In this document: piece by piece, positions 1-9,835 of the stretch
Layout of the letters: every line of letters begins with the position of its first letter
Numbering within the stretch: position 1 is the first letter of the stretch
Made by a program: the position numbers and the translations under genes
NCBI GenBank assembly: GCA_000611775.1
Contig: KK106982.1
Coordinates: 5,288,391 to 5,352,390, forward strand
Length of the DNA stretch: 64,000 bases
From: Umbilicaria muhlenbergii
Taxonomy: Eukaryota; Ascomycota; Lecanoromycetes; Umbilicariales; Umbilicariaceae
Direction: 5' to 3'
The notes under the pieces: model-generated
The model's input: only the letters and a program-made list of their open reading frames with translations
Told to the model about the DNA's origin: nothing
Databases searched by the model: none

Positions 1-198
1 CACATAGCGGAACCCATGAGTCTCGCAAAGCGGTACAAGGAGGTGCTCGTACATCTTCGAGGACATTGGCCAGCCATGTAAGAAGACTAGCGCCGGCTTG
101 GTAGAAATCGCATTGGCTCCGTGATCGAGGCTTGAGGAGGGGGGGTAGTCGCGGAAGAATAGCGACGCCCCATCTACTGAGCTGTTGGAGTAAGGCAT
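1..198 (-). CDS. alpha/beta hydrolase, N-terminal part (cut by window edge)
   Basis: This is the first 66 residues of a protein read leftward from the ATG at 196-198; the rest lies outside the window. The frame is open throughout. It contains LFFRDYPP followed by LVFLHGWPMSSKMYEHLL. The HGWP segment after a hydrophobic strand is the oxyanion-hole motif (HGxP) of the alpha/beta hydrolase fold, seen in epoxide hydrolase-like and haloperoxidase-like esterases. The catalytic Ser, Asp and His would be farther left and cannot be checked, so substrate is unknown. There is no signal peptide, which suggests a cytosolic enzyme. The first methionine is used because it precedes the conserved strand by a normal distance (about 35 residues). 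I am confident of the fold and not of the subfamily. Confidence 0.75.
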   Translation of the reverse strand, partial: MPYSNSSVDGASLFFRDYPPSSSLDHGANAISTKPALVFLHGWPMSSKMYEHLLVPLCETHGFRYV

Positions 199-296
199 GC
201 TGTGGATTGTGAGATGGCGATGTTAGTTGTATGTATTCGTTTAGGTGTGAGCCCTGCTGGTACTATTGACCCGGTTTGGGGATGCTCAACGGTGTG

Positions 297-310
297 TATA
301 TATATAAACA
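297..310 (-). promoter_or_regulatory. possible TATA-like element upstream of the alpha/beta hydrolase
   Basis: An alternating TA run (tatatatataaac in plus orientation) lies about 100 bp upstream of the hydrolase ATG in a locally balanced sequence. Its position suits a core promoter of the leftward gene. The call rests on composition and spacing only. Confidence 0.25.
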
Positions 311-1853
311 GACATGACGCGATTCTATCATCAAAATCATGTTGTTGAACGAGTTCGACAAAGGGGAAGGATGATAACTTAAGGCGTAGTGATGCAATTG
401 GCAAAATGCTGTGCAAAAGTAGAAAAGACATAACGTTATGCCGTAGAAGATGTGTTGGTATAGAGCATTTCCTTGATTGGCCTACAAAGCACATCGGACT
501 CCGCCCCCCGGGCCCTTTTCGTGACCTGCCACTTATTTTGATGATGCGTCTCCCATTAGACTCGTAACGAGAGCCTTAACTGCGTCGCTTGATGTTCACT
601 CCCTACTGGCCCACGGTTCTTTGGCAGGTTTGATGTCCGTAGCAACCGCGTTTTCCTGGAGACCGCCACCATAGTCGTGCCACCCCACTAAGAAGCTGAT
701 AGCGAAAGAGAGGCAATCACGCGGCAGAATTCCCCGTTGCAAAGGTAGTCACCTAAGAAGCGCACTCTACGCTTCGCATTCATGCGATCTGTGAAGAAGT
801 GCTGTGGCATAGACCGGGGAGCCGCCATGATACCAGTTGCAGCTGGGCGTTGACGTTGGTGTCTCTTTCTTGGCGTGGAGGTACCTAGGTAGGCTCCTGA
901 GGCTTTATCGGCACTCTGCCACGGAACAGCCGAGAGCCGGGGCGCAAGACGCAGGGTCAAAGTGTGAACGGCCACAACCGCGACGGCGGCATTCGATCCC
1001 CCATTTTTGATGCTGAACAGCCCGAGCTTGTATACGAGGTAAGATGGCTACACTTTACTCCGTAGGAGCCTGTCACACGGGGCCTCTACGTCGAGGCATT
1101 ATCCTTCGACTTGCATTGAGTTCACCCACCATCCACCCATAATCTAAAGCCCCTTGCACCTCCAACCGGTGCCTCATTTCTTTGTTGGACCCCGTGGACG
1201 CCACCTTCTCTCAACCTCAATTCAACCGAAATTGGCGACTGGTGGCAACGTGGGGATCACTGGACGGCTGAGACGGAACGTGACGAGGCTAGAGAGGGTG
1301 TCTAAGCTCTCTGGGGCGTTGCTTAAAGACGCTCGAAGCCTCGAACGGTTCGTAGCGCGAGGGAAATACTCTGTTCGTATTAGATCCAACAGTAGCCCAA
1401 GCATTAATCTTCCTGACTTCGATAGTCACCAGCTACTTAGCATCACCATGGCAAACCAGGCAAAGTAGTCTACTCCTACCACAACCTACCGCGCAGCTTC
1501 TCCTTGATAAGCGTCAAAGCTCATCGACCAACGGTCCGGCGACGGCACGAGTAGTTCCAACTTGAATGGGAAATTGACTCGTACAATTACAAGCAACGAT
1601 GCCAACTCGGAGGACGCCGTCGACATGTTAGGTACAGGCGGACTTGAACCGATCGAAGATCTGGGCAATTCCAAGTTGGCAAACTCGAATATATAGAAGT
1701 ACCGGCCTTCGCTATGTCTGTTCATGCTCCAAGACTGTTTTTCGTTTCCTCCGCTCGTTACCTACACTCTTTTGCTTCGCTCGTTAGCCACATTCCTTTG
1801 CTACGCTCGTTACCTACACTCGTGGATTATACTCATTTAATACCGTTGCCGCC
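311..1853. other. intergenic region, no supported gene
   Basis: This divergent intergenic stretch separates the leftward hydrolase from the rightward WSC gene. Several open frames of 60-105 codons occur on both strands (for example around 688-975, 1154-1468 and 1486-1725), but they overlap one another, match no family I recognise and lack convincing starts. Just before the WSC gene, 1750-1830 carries a pyrimidine-rich run with a short imperfect repeat (ctcgttacctacactc and variants), a plausible leader or promoter-proximal tract. Confidence 0.5.
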
Positions 1854-3306
1854 ATGCCTTCTCTACTACCATGTCTGTTGTTCGTGGCCTCCGCTTTAGC
1901 TGCACCTGCTCAGGTTGAGAGAGGCGTCCCCGCGTGCAATGCCGATAACTGCCTCCGTGCTTTCCAAAATCCTGCAGCTTCTGCCTCGGCGTCCGCGTTC
2001 TGCAGCGCCTACCTCCCAGCTTCGACTGCCACCGACCCTGCTACCATAACAAGCACACCCATTGTGACGAAGACTAAGACCGTCCCCGCACTGACATAGT
2101 ATGCTGTCTCGAGCTACTCATCAATAGAGAAAGGCTACTGACTCTGAGGGCTACAGTACATCCACGGTAACTTACTATGCTCCGCAAGAAAAGTTCCATC
2201 GCCGAGAGATTGCACCCACCACCACCAGTGCTGAAACTGTCCAGACAGCAGGTCTATACTCGCTCCTTGGTTGTTACAGAGAAGCTACCCGGGACGGTCG
2301 TGCCTTGAACGGTGCTGGCAATCAGAATGTCACCAGTGTTGAGGAGTGCGCCCAGTTCTGTACGGCAAGGGGTCAGAACGGGCCTGCTAAGTACATGGCG
2401 CTTGAGTACTTCCGTGAATGTGAGCATGTGATTCATTGCTTTATTGAGACTCCTCTAACGCCCCTTAGGCTACTGCGACGATGTATTCAACGACTCAGCT
2501 ATGAAACAAGTGTCTCTCGACCCATGTAGCACTGTCTGTGATGGCGATAAGAACGAGTACTGCGGTGGTGACGCCTTCCTCGATTTGTACGAACTTGCTA
2601 CCTTTCAAACGGCAACGACTACCGCCACAACTACAACGGATGCAGTGTTACCTGTGCCAGTAGCATCATCACCGCCAGATGTGATAACAACAACAACAGA
2701 TTCACAATCAACCACCACCACAACAAACTCGTCAACAATGACGACAAGCGAGACAGCCACAAGCCAATCGACCACTAGCGAATCGACCGTCAGCCAGACA
2801 GTATCAAGTGAAATAACCACTAGCCAGTCAACCACTAGCGAAACAACCACCAGCCAGGCAACGACTAGTGACACAACCGGCAGCCAGTCCACCACCGTCC
2901 CGTCGACCACAGGCACATCCACGACGCTGTTAATCACCACACCGCCCCCGTCACCAACATCAACAATTTCAGCAGCAGGAAATCCCACGGCGACCCTCAA
3001 GGTACCCATTGCGTTCACCACGCAATGTGTGGTGGGCGAAACAGTCAACGTATTACGCGTCTCTAGCGCCTGCTCCTGTCGTGCGTACCTGCTTAACCCT
3101 CTATCTTTTATCTTACTGACTCGCTCTAGTGATTGCGCCCTTACTAACATCGACGGTCACAATCACGGCTAAGCCAAAGACATCAACGATTAAATATCAA
3201 CCTGCTCCTGTAAGTTATCAAAAATGGGTGTATGCGTTTGACTAGTGTACATGGGCTGATGTTAATGTTCTATCAGATTACAGTCACGATTACTCTCTCA
3301 CCGTAA
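1854..3306 (+). CDS. secreted WSC-domain protein with Ser/Thr-rich mucin-like region
   Basis: I assign five exons: 1854-2098, 2157-2419, 2469-3080, 3130-3209 and 3277-3306. The four introns are 58, 49, 49 and 67 nt, all GT..AG with CTAAC/CTGAC-like branch sites. The sum is 1,230 nt, an exact 410 codons including the stop, which supports the model. The product (409 aa) opens with a signal peptide (MPSLLPCLLFVASALAAPA). After a linker comes a WSC domain: YSLLGCYREA, then NVTSVEECAQFC, then LEYFRECYCDD formed across intron 2, and KNEYCGGDAFLDLYEL. WSC domains bind fungal cell-wall or other glycans. From about residue 235 to 330 there is a Thr/Ser-rich stretch of TTSQSTTSE-like repeats, probably O-mannosylated. 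I see no transmembrane helix or GPI signal, so it is likely secreted or wall-bound rather than a Wsc stress sensor. Confidence 0.85.
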
Positions 3307-3960
3307 GACTGCATTACCGTAGTGTGAATGGACCTGGGTTCAAATCGATTAGAGGGCAGAACGCAGGTGATGTAGATATTGAATGCTGACAAGGAAGAGT
3401 GCAAGAGATTTATGGAAGAGAGTATTGTAGCATAAAGAAGAGGTATATTGTCGGGACGTTTGGATATACGTTCCGCGTATATTTTGCAATTGTATATCTA
3501 TAATAACATATACCATTGCAGGCGATAGCATGAAGTGGGCGTTCGAATCACTCTAGGAAATTGTATATAGAGCTTGTATGAGTACCCTTCAAGGGCCTAG
3601 GGAAATTTACATACTGTACTTCCCCCCTTAGGCGCCTTGTGTGAGGTACTCGTATATACAGGATAATAATGGCTCCGTCTTGAGATTGGTCCCCGCAAGG
3701 CTCGCGGCGGGCCAGAATCGGGGGTGCAGAAGCTTAGCCTTTTCCGGCAAAGCCGCAGAAGTCGCCCCTCTTGGACCTCGTCGAACTTCCTTCCACCCGC
3801 CACTCTCCAGGGCCATCACTTGGCGCGCTGGCGTCATTGCCTTTGGTGTGTTTGATTTAGCTTCCAGTCTCAACGACGAGTATCGTCATGGAGTTCCCGA
3901 CGCCACCTCTCTGCCAGGTAAAGGCAGTCCGCAGCCCTCACAGTCGAGGAGCAGCGCAGC
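3307..3960. other. intergenic region between the WSC gene and the FMN oxidase
   Basis: This is 3' flank of the WSC gene and presumed promoter of the oxidase gene. Open frames on both strands at 3597-3960 are GC-driven and overlap each other. An ATG at 3888 lies in a different frame from the oxidase and is followed by a GTAAAG, but no acceptor at a realistic distance joins it to the oxidase frame, so I did not add an upstream exon. Confidence 0.45.
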
Positions 3961-5217
3961 ATGGCGGCAAAAGCACAGGGCGAAGAGCCGCACGACCTCA
4001 ACTGCCTCACCATCGAGGAGCTGAGGGTATTGGCAGCGGAGCGCATGGACAAACAGACCCGGGACTACTACAATGAAGGCGCCGACTCCGGCTCGACTCT
4101 CCTCGAGAACATCCAGGCATACACCAAATACCGGATTCGCCCTCGTGTCCTCCGCGACATCTCCCTCATCGACACTACCGCGTCCCTCTTCGGCGCCCGC
4201 ACCTCCATCCCCCTCGGCGTCGCTCCAACAGCCATGCAATGCCTCGCCCACCCCGACGGCGAACTGGCCACCGCTCGCGCCTGCAGAAAAGCCGGTGTCC
4301 CAATGGGCCTGTCCTCGTTCGCAACAACCACCCTCGAAGATGTGGCCTCGGTGAGCGGCTCCAACCCGCTCGTCCTGCAGCTCTATCTCTTCGAGGAACG
4401 CGCACACTCATCCAAGCTGATCGCACGTGCCAAAGCCGCCGGCTACAAAGCCGTCTTCCTGACCGTCGACACGCCCATGCTCGGCCGTCGCAACCTCGAA
4501 ATCCGCAACCAGTTCAAACTGCCCAAACCCTATAAAATCGCCAACTTCACCCAAGAAGACCCCAGCTCCGACGCCGCCGCCAGCATCATGCACGACCGCC
4601 CCAGCTCCTCCTCCTCCTCCTCCGAAGATGCCGCCATGAGTACCAACCCCAGCAGCGCCCCCGGCTTCCAAGACGGCCACACCCGCCGTCCCCCCACCGG
4701 CCCCATCACCTTCCACACCCACGCCGCCAACCCGACCCTCAACTGGGACCGCGACATCGCCTGGCTCAAGCACGAATGCGGCCCGCACATGCAGCTCTGG
4801 CTCAAAGGCATCGCCACCGCCGAAGACACCCTCCTCGCCCTCCACCACCGCGTTGACGGCATCGTCGTCTCCAACCACGGCGGCAGACAACTCAACGGCG
4901 CGCTGGCGACTCTGGACGCCCTGCCCGAGGTCGTGAGGGCCGCGGCGGGCAGGATCCCCGTCCATGTTGACGGCGGGGTCAGGCATGGCACGGATGTTTT
5001 CAAGGCGTTGGCGCTCGGGGCCAGTTTCGTGTGGGTCGGGCGGCCCGTGCTGTGGGGGTTGGCGTATAGGGGGCAGGAGGGGGTCGAGCTTTGTTTGAGG
5101 CTGTTGAGGGATGAGGTGAGGTTGTGTATGGGGTTGGCGGGGACGGTGCGGTGTGAGGATATTTCGGGGGATTATTTGGTCAAGGTTGATCGGAGTGGGT
5201 TTGTTAGTCGCTTGTAG
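3961..5217 (+). CDS. FMN-dependent alpha-hydroxyacid dehydrogenase/oxidase (glycolate oxidase / lactate dehydrogenase type)
   Basis: This single-exon gene encodes 418 aa. The family oxidises 2-hydroxyacids (glycolate, L-lactate and others) to 2-oxoacids using FMN in a TIM barrel. Family landmarks appear in order: YYNEGADSGSTLLEN (36-50), IPLGVAPTAMQCLAHPDGE (83-101), LQLY with the active-site Tyr near 142, FLTVDTPMLGRR (166-177, substrate Arg), WLKGI with the flavin Lys at 282, SNHGGRQL with catalytic His306 and substrate Arg309, and VHVDGGVRHGTDVFKALALGA then VGRP (FMN phosphate site). All expected catalytic residues are present. An unusually long Ser/Ala-rich insert (about 198-245, a run of seven Ser) sits in the variable loop 4 region. 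There is no signal peptide, and the C-terminal SRL is a variant that could act as a peroxisomal PTS1. The ATG at 3961 has a good context (cagcATGG). Substrate cannot be told from sequence. Confidence 0.92.
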   Translation: MAAKAQGEEPHDLNCLTIEELRVLAAERMDKQTRDYYNEGADSGSTLLENIQAYTKYRIRPRVLRDISLIDTTASLFGARTSIPLGVAPTAMQCLAHPDGELATARACRKAGVPMGLSSFATTTLEDVASVSGSNPLVLQLYLFEERAHSSKLIARAKAAGYKAVFLTVDTPMLGRRNLEIRNQFKLPKPYKIANFTQEDPSSDAAASIMHDRPSSSSSSSEDAAMSTNPSSAPGFQDGHTRRPPTGPITFHTHAANPTLNWDRDIAWLKHECGPHMQLWLKGIATAEDTLLALHHRVDGIVVSNHGGRQLNGALATLDALPEVVRAAAGRIPVHVDGGVRHGTDVFKALALGASFVWVGRPVLWGLAYRGQEGVELCLRLLRDEVRLCMGLAGTVRCEDISGDYLVKVDRSGFVSRL

Positions 5218-5733
5218 GTTGCGGATGACTGGGGAGAAAATGAGGTGGGGTAGGGGAGATGGGAGGTGGAGGGACGCCCGGAGGGTGAGGATCGGGACTG
5301 TAGAGGTTAGTCAGGGGAAAGCTGGGGATGGTATATAGTATTTTGTGATTCTCTAGAATTGTGTACCTGTGTCTCGTGTGACCTTGTTAATGAGTCAAGT
5401 CTCTTCATTCAACAGGGTGACTTCAGTGATTGTAATCTGTCGTATACAAAGTTCCTCGGTGTAATTGGATTTCCCAGAGTACAAGCAACTTCGCACAGTT
5501 TCCTATCCTCCTCAAAATATGTATGTTATGTGACCGATTCCTCTTGCCCATCCCTACTTCTTCCTTTTAAGATCCACGCCCCGATCAAACGTGCAAGCTG
5601 ATATCAAGTGCGCCATGTACTGCGTTTCAGACACCTACACACACTTGCTCTCTCACACCCCTCTCAAGACGACTTGCTATAGTCCTTACTCGGCGCCCCA
5701 CACGTGGACCCTTCCGTGTCCTTTTCCGAAACA
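5218..5733. other. convergent intergenic region
   Basis: This stretch holds the 3' flanks of two convergent genes, the oxidase (+) and the hydrophobin-like gene (-). The small open frames here (5359-5601 and 5591-5944 on plus) match nothing and the second is antisense to the hydrophobin-like gene. I see no repeat or RNA gene. Confidence 0.5.
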
Positions 5734-6111
5734 TCAGCCCCAGTCACCCGGGCTACCTACACACGCAGCACCCTCGGAATCGATACTTACAATGAAAACG
5801 TCACAGCATTCCACGTCGCCCACGTCGCACTCGTTGGGGTTCCCGTCGACTATTCAAACGCAACAGTTGGTTCAGCAAGGCTTCGTCGGTGCTCTCGGGT
5901 GGGACCGGGGGGGGGAAGACTCACACTCGCCACAGCCGAGGTAGGTGCTTGCTTCGGCAGCGGCGGCGCCGTTGCAGCATAGAAGCGTCTCGCCCGAGGG
6001 ACAGACGTAGTAGAAGCTTGGAGAGGAGTTCGGGCTCGGGCTGGTGATTGCAGCGGCGGTGGCCATAGAGAGCGCGGAGGCGAGGAGGGTGAGGATGGAG
6101 AAACAATGCAT
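5734..6111 (-). CDS. hydrophobin-like small secreted cysteine-rich protein
   Basis: This is a two-exon gene on the minus strand: exon 1 at 6111-5925, a 75-nt intron at 5924-5850 (GTGAGT..TAG with an internal GCTGAAC branch site), and exon 2 at 5849-5734. The total of 303 nt gives exactly 100 aa plus stop. A signal peptide (MHCFSILTLLASALSMATA) precedes a short Ser/Pro linker. The mature part has eight cysteines in the order C37, C45-C46, C60, C70, C77-C78, C92, which is the C-CC-C-C-CC-C pattern that defines hydrophobins. Spacings (7, 13, 9, 6, 13) fall between class I and class II, so I call it hydrophobin-like. Hydrophobins coat aerial hyphae and spores with amphipathic films. The last part of exon 2 contains a GTAAGT that could start another intron and change the C-terminus, but reading through is what supplies the eighth cysteine. 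It could also be an unrelated small secreted effector-type protein. Confidence 0.68.
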
Positions 6112-6966
6112 CTTGACTGATGGGGGATGCTGAAACGTCTGGAAGTGGGTAAAGTGATGGACTTGGATGATGGGGCTTGGTGAGTTGCTGTGGATGTTGA
6201 AGCAGAAGAGGAGGGGAATCGGGACTTTCTTTAAATGCTGGTGATGGGTGAGCTGGATGCTTGGTGCTGTTCATTTGTCATGACAACATGCGCCGCCGAC
6301 GACATTCGGTTGCTATGGTGGCTTCAGGATCTGCGACGCAAGTGCTGCTGGCACGAGGTACAGCTCCCTTGAGTGTGGTAATCATGATTCATCACGAGTG
6401 CCACAGGCCATAGGAAGCACCGAAAGCCCATGTATGGCGGTAGTGCTTGAAAAGGGGGCGAGATAGACTTCAGGTTGAGCGGAAGTATTGAACCGGTATT
6501 CAGCGCTTCCACTGCATCTCCGCTGATGCTCGGCTGAACATATTTGGCTTGTTTAGCAGCGATGGTTTGTCTTGAACCTGCAATGGTAAAACTTTCACAG
6601 CTCTAGAGGACGTTGCGGTCGTGATGCCGATTTGCTACATCTGAAAGCGTAGGGCGGGATAACATCGCGATTAGTTCAGATCAGGGCGGGTGGCATAGCC
6701 GAAGGACTGCTTGGAGGTTAATGCAATGCATGTCTCAAGTCTGCAGTTGCATACGGGAAGGTACGGGAAAGTACCTCACGCCCACTCGAAATGCAAAGTA
6801 TTTGATCATGCGGTCCGGAGTTTTGCTTCGGTTATACAACGGAGGAAGATGATTGGATAGAATTGATGATGCAAGTATAAACCACAGAACGCACGAGGGT
6901 GGAAAGCTGGAGGCAAAGCGCAAAGTTATCACCGCGGCGGGATCAGATCTCAGGCTGGTCTGTGGA
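6112..6966. other. intergenic region, no supported gene
   Basis: This holds the promoter side of the hydrophobin-like gene and the 3' side of the SDR gene. It has mixed composition with only short overlapping open frames (5921-6274 and 6324-6512 on minus, 6735-7022 on minus), none with a recognisable motif. Confidence 0.45.
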
Positions 6967-7806
6967 TTACCCGCATTCCTCTTTCGTCCACATAACCTTC
7001 CCCTGTTTGCCCGAGTCAACATTCAAGACCTGGCCCGTCACATGTCCGCTCCACGCTTCGCTGGCAAGGTAGACAATGCTCCTGGCAACAGAGGCCGGCG
7101 GAACAGGTTTGCCCAACGCCGTCGTAGCTTGCGCATCCAACCATAGTTGTTCTGGATTGGCAGCGCACTCCCGTTTGAACTGAGCCGTATCCACAGGCCC
7201 TGGTGCAACCGCGTTGACTCGTGCCCCTGGGTGTATCCTCGCAATGTCACCCTTCAAGCTCTGCACCAAGCCAACTTGTACCGCGCTCTTCCCAGTTGCG
7301 TAGTCTGCATTTGTCCGCTCGCCGAACCGTCCGCTCTCACTTCCTATTATCACCAGGCCGAGGTTCCGCGTGTCCTGTTTCGCATGCGCTTTTATCTGGC
7401 GTAGCCATGTGCGCGCGGTGAGGAATGTGCCTTCCACGTTGACTTGGAAGGTCCGCCGCCATTGCTCAACCGGTATGTCGATGAGCGAGAGGTGGGGGAG
7501 GACGCTGAGGTCGAGACTGGCGAGTGCAACGCAGCATTGTACCACGCCGAATTTGAGGCGGGCTTCCTCAAAGGTGGACTCGAGTTCTGCTTCGGACGTG
7601 ATGTCGACTTTCGCAATGTGGAGCCGTTCATGGGTGAGCGTGAGCTTGGAGGGGTTGATGTCGAGAGCAGTGACCTTGGCACCGGCGGCGAGAAATGCGG
7701 AGATTGTGGCGGAGCCTATGAAGCCGGCGCCGCCGGTGATGAGGACGTGGCTGCCTGAGAGACCTAGATCGAGGTCGATGGAGTCCATTGTTGTGGGCAG
7801 AGGCAA
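6967..7806 (-). CDS. short-chain dehydrogenase/reductase (SDR)
   Basis: This single-exon gene encodes 279 aa. SDR enzymes oxidise or reduce alcohols and ketones with NAD(P)(H). The Rossmann glycine motif reads TGGAGFIG (24-31), closer to the extended-SDR form than the classical TGxxxGIG. Asp49 ends the second strand (VTALDI), which favours NAD(H). Then come VDIT (67-70), the VNVEG segment with Asn123, IIGS with catalytic Ser156, the YATGK motif with Tyr169 and Lys173, and NAVAPGPVDT (198-207). The closing part, SGHVTGQVLNVDSG (253-266), is typical of classical SDRs. A second in-frame Met at residue 7 (position 7788) may be the real start, since the first six residues add nothing conserved. 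No signal peptide is seen, so it is probably cytosolic. Substrate is unknown, and neighbours do not suggest a pathway. Confidence 0.9.
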   Translation of the reverse strand: MPLPTTMDSIDLDLGLSGSHVLITGGAGFIGSATISAFLAAGAKVTALDINPSKLTLTHERLHIAKVDITSEAELESTFEEARLKFGVVQCCVALASLDLSVLPHLSLIDIPVEQWRRTFQVNVEGTFLTARTWLRQIKAHAKQDTRNLGLVIIGSESGRFGERTNADYATGKSAVQVGLVQSLKGDIARIHPGARVNAVAPGPVDTAQFKRECAANPEQLWLDAQATTALGKPVPPASVARSIVYLASEAWSGHVTGQVLNVDSGKQGKVMWTKEECG

Positions 7807-8330
7807 CTAGGTCTGCATCTGAAGGGGGAAAGTAGCAGTGTTGAAGCGAGGACGCCATTGGTTCCTATTACGTACATTGCGGACCGGCTCGTTCAGGGTC
7901 GAGATTGTCGGAGTCGACAGCTTGAAGAAGATAAGCCTGACCGCTTTAAGCGGCCGCGACTAGATGTTCCACATGCCTGTCACAGTTGACGCAATCTCAA
8001 GGCTCAATGAGGCTAAAGTGGCAGCCAATGAGAAGTGCCGGTCAAAGTCGGACCGGCAACTCTGATTGGTCCACGCAACATTCTTAGAAGAAATAGAGCA
8101 AGAGCATTGTACGCTGCTGCATTTTGATGCGCATGACACTGATGAACTGTACAATAACAGAGAAGCAAAGAGCATCACTTCCTCAATTGCGCACATGCTC
8201 CCGGGCGTCGGTGAGAACACAATTCAGGGCATAACAAGGGACACCATGCCGCAGGATTGCTGTACCATCTTAGAGGACTCTGTGTGCGGATCCTGGCGCC
8301 TGTCGTTGTAATCGAGATGCATCGCATTGA
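7807..8330. other. upstream flank of the SDR gene and edge of the gene island
   Basis: This is non-repetitive sequence upstream of the SDR gene. An 81-codon frame at 8066-8311 (+) and an 86-codon frame at 7960-8220 (-) overlap one another. Neither has a motif or signal that would make one of them a gene. Confidence 0.4.
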
Positions 8331-8333
8331 CTA

Positions 8334-8416
8334 TATTGGCACTGGGACTGAATGACATTGAGGCCTTCACACTGAGGCCGTCGCACTGAGGCCGTCGCTT
8401 GAGGTCATCGCTTGAG
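8334..8416. repeat. short imperfect tandem repeat at the island / AT-rich boundary
   Basis: Repeated forms of actgaggccgtcgc and gcttgaggtcatc occur four to five times in about 80 bp, directly before base composition drops sharply. CpG dinucleotides are still present in this tract and become rare just to its right, so it marks the boundary of the decayed compartment. Confidence 0.55.
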
Positions 8417-8420
8417 GCAG

Positions 8421-9310
8421 GAATTGTATTAAGATTGTCATCACATTATAATGAAAATGCATCACATGAAAATCACATTGAAAATATACTGAAACTGATA
8501 TCATATTAACAGTGCATGAGTATTTTCAACAAGTTATGAGCTTAGTGAGCAGTTATAAATAATTACAATAAAGAATATAATCACAGTTCAGAGCCAGTTT
8601 ATTATTTATAAATTAAATACCTTAAATTATGATTTTTAAAAAGTCAGAGTAAAGATAATTTTTATTACAAAACATTTTCAACTTATTATTTATTAATAAA
8701 AACAATATTCAAAAGGGGTTCTGATGATAAGTTAATAAAAGCTTAGCTAAACTTTGATGATAAGGTTGAATAAGTCATAATAGTTACTTTTCTACAATTA
8801 AAAGATGATTTATTAAGGTATGTTATGAGTATTTATGATTTAATTTTAATATAAGTGAAGTCAAAAGTGTTATACACTTCTGTTAATTTTTAGCTCAATT
8901 TTTTATTTATCAGTATCTCTTCAATGTATATTTAAAGATCTTAAAGAATATGCAAATCCTTATTAACAACTTTTGTTAATGACAACTTTAGTTGAGAGAC
9001 TCTGAAGTTAAATTCTCTGAGGAAATTCTTTATAAAGTCTTATTCAATGCTCTTTTAAACTTGTACAGGTTATGAGTTATTATTTATACTCAATAATATT
9101 AACTTACAAAGACAATATATTTTGATAAATTGACAGCTTAATTACTGAATAGAAATTAACATTTAACAGAGTGAGAATTGAACCTAATGAGGGAGAAATT
9201 CATTGAAGGGCAAGTGTATACAACTAAAGTTAAAGGGGAAGAGCCTACTTGCTGACATTGCAAAAGGCAAGGACACAAGAAAGATCAGTGTTGAGAGAAA
9301 CATCTTGAGT
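8421..9310 (+). mobile_element. LTR-retrotransposon gag remnant (fossil)
   Basis: AT-rich decayed DNA. The only clear landmark is near 9246-9292, where a CCHC zinc-knuckle-like stretch (HCKRQGHKKDQC) marks the end of a Gag protein. Upstream sequence has the composition of a decayed gag but no domain I can name. The remnant stops where GC-richer sequence begins near 9300. Broken throughout, with many breaks; old. Confidence 0.5.
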
Positions 9311-9797
9311 TGAGGCCTGCTTTTAAGGCAGTGATTGCGCAAGTTCTGCTAATGTAGAGGTTTTCATAATTGAGAATTTGGGCTTTTTGGGAGGCTTTGA
9401 AATCAGGGGAGCAGAGGGAGTCTTCAGTGAGAGGGAGTATTGAATTTGAGCGCTGCCAGCTTACGGCAGTCACTTATCAGGGTTGATATCAGTGTTGGAT
9501 GGCAGGCAGGGTTTAGGGTTTTCAGGATCCAGGCAGTCACGGCGGGGCCTTATAGTTAGGCGGTTCCCACATTGTTCTTAGCTAGTTAGTCAGTCCTTAT
9601 CGACATTTTCAACATCAACCATATCTTTGTTGTAGCGGAAGATCATGGGGTCGATCTCCACGCGTTTAGCGAGTCCCTCCAGTTGCTCCTTGCCTCGTTC
9701 AACCACGTCTTTGTTGTACCGGAAGACCATGAGGTCGATATCCACGCCTCCAATGAGTTCCTCCCGTTGCTCCTTGCCACGTTCAACTAGATCCTGA
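9311..9797. other. GC-richer insert in the AT-rich block
   Basis: Composition recovers here, with normal CpG and GG/CC content, between a decayed gag remnant and a Copia element. It contains the repeat-bearing reading frame described separately (9590-9835) and no other recognisable gene. It may be host sequence trapped between insertions. Confidence 0.4.
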
Positions 9798-9835
9798 TGT
9801 TGAATTTCGCCGATTCGCCGCCGAGCAGACGTCAT
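9590..9835 (-). CDS. small open reading frame with two 28-residue repeats, unknown function
   Basis: This is an 81-codon frame from ATG at 9835 to TAA-type stop at 9590. Two copies of a charged unit follow each other: LVERGKEQREEL, then IDLMVFRYNKD, and again VVERGKEQLEGL, then IDPMIFRYNKD. The DNA repeat has an 84-bp period (about 9624 and 9708), so the periodicity is codon-preserving. There is no signal peptide or membrane segment. The sequence is free of the C-to-T decay around it. I do not recognise the family. It may be a fragment of a longer repeat protein or a fortuitous frame; its right end (higher coordinates) may overlap the start of a Copia LTR. Confidence 0.4.
   Translation of the reverse strand: MTSARRRIGEIQHQDLVERGKEQREELIGGVDIDLMVFRYNKDVVERGKEQLEGLAKRVEIDPMIFRYNKDMVDVENVDKD

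Noticed and set aside
1154-1725. Small genes on both strands in the WSC upstream region
   Set aside because: The frames overlap each other, begin at non-ATG codons or lack a good context, and have no recognisable features.
3888-3960. An extra first exon for the FMN oxidase starting at 3888
   Set aside because: It is out of frame and the only nearby acceptor sites would need an intron shorter than about 30 nt; the ATG at 3961 has a better context and normal family length.
8066-8311. An 81-codon gene upstream of the SDR gene
   Set aside because: No motif or signal peptide; an equally long frame exists on the opposite strand, and it borders the repeat zone.
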